From Paracoccaceae bacterium (GTDB lineage: Bacteria > Pseudomonadota > Alphaproteobacteria > Rhodobacterales > Rhodobacteraceae): a stretch of DNA of 5,421 nucleotides. The notes below the pieces were generated by a model. It did no database searches, was not told where the DNA came from, and worked only from the letters and a program-made list of their open reading frames with translations. Every line of letters starts with the position of its first letter. Position 1 is the first letter of the stretch. A program made the translations under genes and the position numbers. The DNA lies in the NCBI GenBank assembly GCA_003500165.1, contig DNSZ01000061.1:1-5421 (forward strand). Direction: 5' to 3'. Positions 1 to 4,984 of the stretch are shown here, piece by piece.

Positions 1-9
1 ACTTGAAAC

Positions 10-207
10 TTGAGCCTAAGCACTCTCTCTGGGGAATGGCGGATATCCGAAAGCGATGCGGTCCATCACTTTGCAATGCTTGGCTACGTCGCACAGGTCA
101 AGCTAGCATCTGGCGCCGTAATTCGAGCCGACGTCGATGCAGTGGTTGATGAGGCACGAGGATTCTCTGAGGACTTTTCTTCCGGCGACCTGTCTCCCGA
201 AGACTAA
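10..207 (+). CDS. Possible small hypothetical protein, 65 residues
   Basis: I do not recognise this protein. The open frame starts at a TTG directly after an in-frame TGA at 4-6; an internal ATG at 79 is an alternative start giving 43 residues. No clear ribosome binding site can be judged because almost nothing upstream is in the window. The product is acidic towards its C-terminus (ending FSSGDLSPED) with no membrane segment or recognisable motif. Third-position G/C is only about 55%, and the first 180 bases contain 95 G/C (about 53%), clearly below the phage block to the right, so this is DNA of different origin. Its TAA (205-207) overlaps the TAG of the minus-strand portal remnant (204-206), an arrangement that fits two natural convergent genes meeting end to end. 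It could equally be a fragment of a longer gene or a chance frame. Confidence 0.35.
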   Translation: MSLSTLSGEWRISESDAVHHFAMLGYVAQVKLASGAVIRADVDAVVDEARGFSEDFSSGDLSPED

Positions 208-1483
208 CCCACAGCGTCGGGTTCGGAGAGCCGGATGCGGGCGATGCCCTGTCCATTCTCGATCCGAGCCAAGCCGGGCACGACACAGCCTGAACGCTCG
301 TCGAAATGGCGGTTGCCCGACAGCACCGCCGTCTCCAGCCAGCGTTTCCAGACCGCACGGCAGAGCTCGTGCACGATGACGCCATCTGCAGCTGGCCGAT
401 GCGGCGGCGGAACTCGACGAGTTCGGCGCGCAGGCTCGAATAGTTGGCCTGCCGGACATCGCCGGTGACGAGGTGATAGGGCAGCCCCAGCGAGGCCGAG
501 ACGCCAAGCAGCGTCCGATACTGGAACGCCTCGTAGCCGCCGCCGACATCCGCGGGCGACGAGAACGTCACGTCCTCGCCCGGCAGCAGCACCTGCATCG
601 TGCCGGGCTCGAGGCTCGCAATGGCCGCCCCGTCGAGATCCGCCTCCGCCTCGCCCATCATGGGCTCTTCCGGCGCCGTCCTGGTGATGAAGCCCGCGAA
701 CATCGCCGCGGTCTTCTTCCGGTCGAGCTCGGCGTCGTCGTACTGGTCGAGCAGGAACAGCCGCACCATCGCCGGCGCGATATGCGGCAGGCCCCGGATC
801 TGGCCCGCGTCGATGGGCCGGTAGATGTGCAGCACGTCCGCCGCCGGCACGCGCACCGTCTCCGGGATCACCGCCCCCTGGTCGGTGCTGTCGCCCGGAT
901 GCCGGCGGCGGAAGTGGTAAGCCACCCGTCGGCCGATGGCGTCGAACTCGATCCCGCAGCGGACGCGGTTGCCGTTGGCCGCCGTCTCGGTCTTCTCGAA
1001 GGGCAGCATCTCGGACTGGAGCAGCTGCAGCTGCAGCGGCACCAGCAGGCCGTCCTCCGCGCGACGGGGTCGCAGCCGGACGAAACACTCGCCAGCGACG
1101 AACATCTCGCGCGCGACCATGGCCTGCAGGCCGTAGAAGTCGGTCAGACCGTCGGCATCGGCCTCGTCGGTCCAGGCGAGCCAGAGCTGCTGCACCCGGT
1201 CGCGCAGATCGGCGTCCGCGATCAGCGACGAGGGCTTGATCCCGTCGCCGACAAGGTTCGCGGCAAAGGCCTCGCAGGCATTGGCGGCATAGCCGTTCGT
1301 GACCACCAGTTCACGGGACCGCGCCAGCAGTCGCGGACCGCCCGAGGCGACGAGCGCATTGATGTTCTCGAGCGGCGGGTTCCAACCGCGCAGCCGCCGC
1401 TTCGCCATGGCGCCTTCGAGACGGGCGCGCACGGCAGCGGGGCCGCCGGGGGCGCGGCGGCGGAAACGGTCGAAGAGGCCCAT
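204..1483 (-). pseudogene. Phage portal protein, lambda family, frameshifted and with replaced C-terminus
   Basis: The portal protein forms the dodecameric ring at the capsid vertex through which DNA enters and leaves; it docks the terminase and then the head-tail joining protein. The product begins MGLFDRFRRR and continues with typical lambda-portal (PF05136-type) segments: the ARSRELVVTNGYAANAC region near residues 54-70, VLHIYRPIDAGQIRGLPHIA near 217-236, AELDRKKTAAMFAGF near 251-265, and LVTGDVRQANYSSLRAELVE near 338-357. After residue 366 (ELVEFRRRIGQLQ) the original frame turns into nonsense and would run to base 98. The expected continuation GVIVHELCRAVWKRWLETAV lies one frame away, consistent with loss of one C between 385 and 386. 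From about base 317 that frame reads a foreign 36-residue tail (NRHFDERSGCVVPG... to TAG at 204). Frame-corrected length is 426 residues; the family usually has about 500 or more. The ATG lies 3 bases after the gpW-like stop, with AAAGGGG 9 bases upstream. Probably non-functional, unless the one-base deletion is a sequencing error. Confidence 0.88.
207..317 (-). other. Foreign 3' coding tail joined to the portal remnant
   Basis: In the frame that restores portal homology after the frameshift, recognisable portal sequence stops at WLETAVLSG (glycine codon 315-317). It is followed by 36 residues ending RIRLSEPDAVG. I recognise no portal feature in this tail; the C-terminal domain of lambda-family portals, about 100 residues, should be here. 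The tail still looks coding, with roughly 70% G/C at third positions and no stop until 204. The simplest reading is that a deletion or recombination joined the portal gene to the 3' end of another gene, which I cannot identify. Alternatively it is a divergent portal terminus. Confidence 0.5.
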
Positions 1484-1486
1484 GGC

Positions 1487-1702
1487 TCAGAGCCCCTTTG
1501 CTGTCGTCACGCGCAGCTGCCGGACAATCCGACGCCCCTCGGCCGCGGCGATCTCGCGATCCAGCGCCTCGATGGCCCGGTCGATCTCGGCCACGCTCCG
1601 ATAGTCCACGGTCTTGCCGTCATAGCTCACCCGAGCCACCCCCGAGGACCGCTGCGCGGTCAGCGCGTCGCGGCGGGCGCGGAGCTCTGCGGCCGTGGCC
1701 AT
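1487..1702 (-). CDS. Phage head-tail joining protein, gpW-like
   Basis: This 71-residue protein matches the small gpW-like head-tail joining proteins of lambda-type phages. They bind under the portal after packaging, stop DNA leaking out and create the surface for the next connector or tail. Visible features are an N-terminal helix (AAELRARRDALTAQRSSG, residues 4-21), a short hairpin containing the conserved-looking SYDGKTVDYRSV (26-37), a second helix (AEIDRAIEALDREIAAAEG, 38-56) and a basic C-terminal strand ending RVTTAKGL. The helix, hairpin, helix order and the length agree with the gpW family. It starts 3 bases after the terminase stop, with GAGG 6 bases before the ATG that partly overlaps the terminase TGA, and it ends 3 bases before the portal ATG, so it is probably translated by coupling within one packaging operon. 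It appears intact. The product name rests on resemblance and position. Confidence 0.88.
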   Translation of the reverse strand: MATAAELRARRDALTAQRSSGVARVSYDGKTVDYRSVAEIDRAIEALDREIAAAEGRRIVRQLRVTTAKGL

Positions 1703-1705
1703 GGA

Positions 1706-3730
1706 TCACCTCATGTAGCTTGAGCGCACCGTGCGCCGGCGCGGCGAGGTTCGTCTCTCAACGTGCACCGGCGTTCCCGGTCCGGCCTCGGGTCCGTCCT
1801 GCTTCGCCACCCCGAGCTGCGCTTCCAGATCGGCCCACCGCGCCTCGGGCCAGCGATCCGAGCCCGCGATCCACGCCGCCGCGCGGGCATAGACGCGTGT
1901 GTCCAACGCCTCGTTGCGCTCGCGGAGCTTCTGCCATTCGAGCCGCGCGAAGCCGCGTTTTGTGCGTACCGTCACCAGCTGCTCGGCGGCCAGCTGCTTG
2001 AGCCATTCTCCGTCCGCCCAGTCCGGCAGGTGGATCGTGCCGGGCGGGCACAGCGCACCCGCCGCCTGTTCTTCCCTCGTCGGCCGGTCCTGCCGCAGGA
2101 AGCGACAGGTCTCGGCCTTGAATGTCGAGGTGGCCACGGTCCAGAGCCGGGCCCCGCGCCGGAGCCGCTTGCCAGCGACGGTGGCATCGACATAGGTCGG
2201 CCCGGTCACCGGGCTTGTCCGGGTGAACCCCTCGACGCCCTTCACCGGCGCCACCTGCGCGAACCCCACCTGGCGCGACCAGCCATAGACCGCGGCCGTC
2301 TCGTAGCCCGTGTCGATGGCGAGCCGGGCGAGGCCGAGTTCAGCGCCGCCGGCATGCCGCCAGTTCCGGCCGAGCAGATCGGTCAGCGCCTCCCAGCTCT
2401 CCGGGTGCGCCGGGCCGCCTTCGATCACCACGTGATCGACGAGCCAGCTTTCGAGCCCGCGGCCCCAGGCCCAGACATCGACCTCGATCCGGTCCTTCTG
2501 CACGTCGGCGCCGGCGGTCAGGAACAAGCCGCCCGCGGGAATGGTCGCCGCCGGCCAGTCCTCTCGCCGTTCGGCAATCCGCTGCCAGTCCGGCGCGTCG
2601 CCGGTCTCGATCCAGGTCTCGCCGAGCACCGTGTTGCGGAACACGCGCTCGGCCTCGTCCGAGCCGGCCGCCGTCTCCTTGTCCCGCGCGATGTCGGCCC
2701 AGCTCTTCCACCCCGGCGGCGAATAGAGCGCCGAGAGATGAAACCCCACCGTCCGCGCATCGCGGGCCTCGGCGGTCGCCCGCCATTCTCCCGCGGCCAG
2801 CATCGCCGGCTTGTGGTGTTCCTCGATCGGCTCGTCGCAGGCATCGCAGTGATACGCCGCCGTCTCCGGTTTGCCCTTCTCCCAGCGCAGCCGCTCGAAA
2901 CGCAGCCACTGCATCGCGCCGCAATGCGGGCACGGCACGAAGAAGCGCCGCTGGTCGCTCGTCTCGTATTCCCGCTCGATCCGGCTGACGCCGCGGATCG
3001 TCGGCGTCGAGACCAGGAAGACCTTGCGCCGGTGCGCGAAGGTCAGCGAGCGCGCCTCGGCGAGGCCGACCGGGTCGCCTTCCTCGTCGGCCGAGGGCGG
3101 ATAGGCGTCGACCTCGTCAAGAAAGACGTAGCGCGCCGGCATCGAGCGCAGCCCCACCGCCGAGTTCGCGCCGGTCATCACCAGCACGCCGCCGGGGAAA
3201 TCCTTCGACAGCTGCGTGTTGCCGCTGTCGCGCGCCCGCGCCGGGCGGACGCGTTCCTTCAGCGCCGGGCTCTCCTCGATCAGCGGATCGATCCGCTGCC
3301 GCGAGTTGCGCTTGGCCAGCTCCACCGTCGGCTGGACGGCGAGCATCGGCCCCGGCGCGTGGTGGATCACGAAGCCGATCCAGTTGTTGCCGGCCTCGGT
3401 CGCGCCGACCTGCGCGGCTTTCATGAACACGATCCGCTGCGTCGGATCGCCGGGCGACAGCGCATCCATGATGGCCCGCATGTAGGGCGTGCGCTCGGTC
3501 CGGTACCGGCCGGGCTCGGCGCTCGCGCGCGAGCTCAGCCAGCGATGCGTGTCCGACCATTCCGAGACGGTCAGCCAGGGATCGGGCGTGAGCCCGCGGC
3601 CCCAGGCCCGGAGCAGCGCCTCCGCGCCGTCGAACTGCGTGATGTTCTCGCCTACCGCTTCGCTGCTTGAGGCGGTGTCGTCAGAGGGCGATCCGGGGCT
3701 GGGCGAGTTCCTCGAGATGGGCGCGGACAT
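1706..3730 (-). CDS. terL: Phage terminase large subunit, GpA family
   Basis: This is the packaging motor: its ATPase pumps DNA into the procapsid through the portal and its nuclease cuts the concatemer. The 674 residues fit the GpA family (PF05876). The ATPase half has a deviant Walker A at KAAQVGATEA (104-113), Walker B YVFLDEVD (201-208, with D205/E206) and a coupling-type LVSTPT (239-244). A probable zinc-binding knuckle follows, with CPHC (267-270) and CDAC (295-298). The nuclease half has acidic residues in expected settings: GADVQKDRIEVDVWAWG (D409), AIDTGYETAAVYGW (D473) and NEALDTRVYARAAAW (D610). The C-terminus is basic (RRTSPRRRTVRSSYMR). The chosen ATG has GGAGG 3 bases upstream and overlaps the small-subunit gene by 50 bases. 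No frameshift or missing motif is visible, in contrast to the portal. The N-terminal 30 residues are Ser/Pro-rich and probably disordered. Confidence 0.95.
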   Translation of the reverse strand: MSAPISRNSPSPGSPSDDTASSSEAVGENITQFDGAEALLRAWGRGLTPDPWLTVSEWSDTHRWLSSRASAEPGRYRTERTPYMRAIMDALSPGDPTQRIVFMKAAQVGATEAGNNWIGFVIHHAPGPMLAVQPTVELAKRNSRQRIDPLIEESPALKERVRPARARDSGNTQLSKDFPGGVLVMTGANSAVGLRSMPARYVFLDEVDAYPPSADEEGDPVGLAEARSLTFAHRRKVFLVSTPTIRGVSRIEREYETSDQRRFFVPCPHCGAMQWLRFERLRWEKGKPETAAYHCDACDEPIEEHHKPAMLAAGEWRATAEARDARTVGFHLSALYSPPGWKSWADIARDKETAAGSDEAERVFRNTVLGETWIETGDAPDWQRIAERREDWPAATIPAGGLFLTAGADVQKDRIEVDVWAWGRGLESWLVDHVVIEGGPAHPESWEALTDLLGRNWRHAGGAELGLARLAIDTGYETAAVYGWSRQVGFAQVAPVKGVEGFTRTSPVTGPTYVDATVAGKRLRRGARLWTVATSTFKAETCRFLRQDRPTREEQAAGALCPPGTIHLPDWADGEWLKQLAAEQLVTVRTKRGFARLEWQKLRERNEALDTRVYARAAAWIAGSDRWPEARWADLEAQLGVAKQDGPEAGPGTPVHVERRTSPRRRTVRSSYMR
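3650..3671. repeat. Direct repeat, copy 1 (in terL 5' end)
   Basis: This 22-base stretch, with core CCTACCGCTTCGCTGC, recurs 130 bases to the right at 3780-3801 with one mismatch (T/A at 3667/3797). Read on the minus strand it encodes SEAVG in the large terminase. The flanks on both sides do not match. Confidence 0.8.
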
Positions 3731-4274
3731 GGGCCTCCAGAACCTTCTGCATGGCCGCCGTCTCGATGGTCACCTCGTGGCCTACCGCTTCGCTGCATGA
3801 GACCGTCAACTCCGCCGCCATCAGCGCAGCCACCCGCGCCGGCCAGTTGACCCACGCGTCGCGTTCCTCGCGCGCGAGCCGGAAGACCAGCGACGTGGCG
3901 CGGTCGCGATCGACGAGCTCGCCCTTCAGCTTGGCGAGCCGGATACGCCGCTCCTGCGCCTTCAGCACCTCGTGCGCCGTCTTCGCCTGCAGGAAGGTCG
4001 TGCCGCCGCCGGTGACCGGCGCGGCCATACCCTGTTCTTTGAGCGTGTCGCCGACGGCCGAGACGGCCGCCTCGGGCACGGACTTCAACTTCGGCGCAGC
4101 CGTCTTCCTGGTCTTCGACGGGTCGGTCGCGTCCGCCCGCAGCCGGTCCGAGGCTGCGGCGTCGATGCTGCCATCCTCGTGCAGGACGAGCCGGCCGGCG
4201 GCCTTCGCCTTCTGGATCGCGCCGCGCGACAGCCCGACATGGGCGGCGTACTGGCGCTCGCTCATGCCCTGCAT
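3681..4274 (-). CDS. terS: Phage terminase small subunit, Nu1-like
   Basis: The small terminase recognises the phage packaging site and loads the large subunit on DNA. This 197-residue protein has a short N-terminal helix-turn-helix of the Nu1 / terminase-small-subunit type (about residues 5-35, SERQYAAHVGLSRGAIQKAK then a wing-like GRLVLHEDGSID). A flexible linker rich in Lys/Ala/Gly follows (about 45-92), then a long helical assembly region (about 93-155, with KAQERRIRLAKLKGELVDRD and ARVAALMAAE) and a final helix AHVRAHLEELA. It is the first gene of the minus-strand packaging operon and overlaps the large-subunit gene by 50 bases, the usual terS-terL order. The ATG at 4274 is preferred because GGAG sits 6 bases upstream; the ATG at 4265 (MSERQ) has only a weak site. 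Identity rests on domain layout and position, as this family diverges strongly. Confidence 0.87.
   Translation of the reverse strand: MQGMSERQYAAHVGLSRGAIQKAKAAGRLVLHEDGSIDAAASDRLRADATDPSKTRKTAAPKLKSVPEAAVSAVGDTLKEQGMAAPVTGGGTTFLQAKTAHEVLKAQERRIRLAKLKGELVDRDRATSLVFRLAREERDAWVNWPARVAALMAAELTVSCSEAVGHEVTIETAAMQKVLEAHVRAHLEELAQPRIAL
3734..3738 (-). promoter_or_regulatory. Ribosome binding site deciding the terL start
   Basis: On the minus strand GGAGG lies 3 bases before the ATG at 3730, inside the terS coding region. The spacing is short, but no other start candidate nearby has a comparable site, so it supports the 50-base terS-terL overlap. Confidence 0.55.
3780..3801. repeat. Direct repeat, copy 2 (in terS 3' region)
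   Basis: This is the second copy of the 22-base repeat at 3650-3671, identical except for one base. It also encodes SEAVG, here in the small terminase, because the two genes occupy different frames and the 130-base offset matches that frame difference. Confidence 0.8.
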
Positions 4275-4305
4275 CGGCGGCTCCGATTATCATTCAGATT
4301 CATGC

Positions 4306-4324
4306 GCTTATCTCGTTGATAAGC
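4306..4324. promoter_or_regulatory. Perfect inverted repeat in the divergent gap, candidate operator
   Basis: GCTTATC and GATAAGC form a perfect 7-bp inverted repeat around the 5-base spacer TCGTT. It lies in the 111-base divergent region between terS (start 4274, leftward) and the 90-residue gene (start 4386, rightward). No run of T follows on either strand, so a terminator is less likely than a binding site for a dimeric repressor or activator controlling one or both directions. I could not place convincing -35/-10 boxes: GATAAT on the minus strand at 4286-4291 resembles a -10 box but lies too close to terS. The same gap could also hold a packaging (cos-type) site, since such sites often lie just upstream of terS; no sequence proof is visible. 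Confidence 0.45.
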
Positions 4325-4385
4325 AGTGCGGACAGAGCGAACGTCGATCCCACAAGGACGATGCAACTCACCCGGAGCCACGACG

Positions 4386-4658
4386 ATGACCAGCCGCCTG
4401 AACCCGATCACCACCCCGCGCCACGAACTCCGCGCCGAGAAGGCCCGGCGCAACAAGGAAGCCGCGCTCTCGGCCTTCATCGGCAAGAAGGCCGAGATCG
4501 ACGAGATGCTCGCCCGCCTGCAGGCCCTTAGCGACGACCACTTCAACGCCCAACCCGACGAGATCAACTGGGCCGACGTAGGCACCCTCGAACACTACGC
4601 CAGCCTCCTGAAACGCATCACCGACAGCGCCTTCTGCGAAGGCGAACACGCCGAGTAA
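4386..4658 (+). CDS. Hypothetical protein, 90 residues, helical, prophage/island-associated
   Basis: I cannot assign a function. The product (MTSRLNPITTPRHELRAEKA...) is highly charged and mostly helical: a basic helix (about 12-28, RHELRAEKARRNKEAAL), an acidic/hydrophobic helix (about 33-53) and a third around HYASLLKRITDSAF (70-83). There is no signal peptide, membrane segment or catalytic motif. From memory, similar small proteins beginning with a TPRHELRAEKARRNKEAAL-like segment recur in Rhodobacterales genomes near DUF3489 proteins; this needs a search. The ATG at 4386 has GGAG 8 bases upstream. The frame is open back to a GTG at 4326, but that would add a 20-residue head with no good binding site and would come within 2 bases of the inverted repeat. 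It is the first gene of a three-gene plus-strand run; the next starts 14 bases after its stop. Confidence 0.8.
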   Translation: MTSRLNPITTPRHELRAEKARRNKEAALSAFIGKKAEIDEMLARLQALSDDHFNAQPDEINWADVGTLEHYASLLKRITDSAFCEGEHAE

Positions 4659-4672
4659 CGGGAGCGCGCACC

Positions 4673-4891
4673 ATGGAAACCAGCACCATCCGCATCGCCA
4701 TCGGCGGCCTGAACGAGCCTTGGGATGCCAGCCGCATCCCCGTCGTCCTCGACGAGATCGAGAGCGCGCTACGCGAGGAGGCGGGCATTTTCGCACGCCT
4801 CACTGCCGACAGCATGACCATCGCCATCGACGTGGCGACGGATCGGCTGCCCGCCGCCGCCACGCTCCTGCGCGAGCTCGGCCTGATCTGA
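4673..4891 (+). CDS. Hypothetical protein, 72 residues
   Basis: I do not recognise a named family. The sequence alternates predicted strands and helices: strand TIRIAIGGL (5-13), helix SRIPVVLDEIESALREEAG (20-38), strand SMTIAIDVA (47-55), helix LPAAATLLRELGLI (59-72). This would suit a small alpha/beta fold of ferredoxin-like type, but that is only a pattern impression. It has no cysteines, membrane segment or signal peptide. GGAG lies 8 bases before the ATG, and the gene follows its upstream neighbour by 14 bases, so the two are very probably co-transcribed. It is followed by a 93-base gap with two hairpins and then the DUF3489-type gene. The context suggests an accessory function of a prophage or integrated element rather than a virion component. 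Confidence 0.75.
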   Translation: METSTIRIAIGGLNEPWDASRIPVVLDEIESALREEAGIFARLTADSMTIAIDVATDRLPAAATLLRELGLI

Positions 4892-4893
4892 TC

Positions 4894-4931
4894 TCCGGCA
4901 CCGCCGGAACTCCTGCCGCGCCCTGCGCGGC
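4894..4931. promoter_or_regulatory. Two adjacent GC-rich hairpins in the gap before the DUF3489-type gene
   Basis: TCCGGC-ACC-GCCGGA (4894-4908, 6-bp stem) is followed after six bases by GCCGCGC-CCT-GCGCGGC (4915-4931, 7-bp stem). Both are perfect with 3-base loops. They lie directly after the stop at 4891 and about 50 bases before the next ATG. No T-run follows, so they are not standard intrinsic terminators. They may protect or divide the transcript, or tune translation of the downstream gene. In such GC-rich DNA short hairpins also arise by chance. Confidence 0.45.
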
Positions 4932-4984
4932 TCGGGGTCGTAGAAGGCGCCGCATGTCGCGGGCCTCAAACACGGAGACCCCAG

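Noticed and set aside
98..385. Continuation of the portal start frame to base 98
   Set aside because: After the frameshift the sequence (SSCTSSAVRSGNAGWRRR...) loses portal character while the neighbouring frame regains it, so this is out-of-frame readthrough.
473..1723. 416-residue open frame on the plus strand opposite the portal
   Set aside because: Same reason: it shadows the portal and joining-protein genes and shows no recognisable domain or ribosome site.
1763..3670. 635-residue open frame on the plus strand opposite the large terminase
   Set aside because: It is antisense to a clearly recognisable GpA terminase; its product is Arg/Pro/Ala/His-rich without motifs, typical of the complementary frame of GC-rich genes.
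4286..4291. GATAAT on the minus strand as a -10 box for terS
   Set aside because: It lies about 11 bases from the terS ATG, leaving almost no leader for the ribosome site, and has no matching -35 box at 16-18 bases.
4326..4385. GTG-initiated 20-residue extension of the 90-residue protein
   Set aside because: There is no good ribosome site before the GTG, it begins 2 bases after the palindrome, and the ATG at 4386 has GGAG at 8 bases with the recognisable protein starting there.
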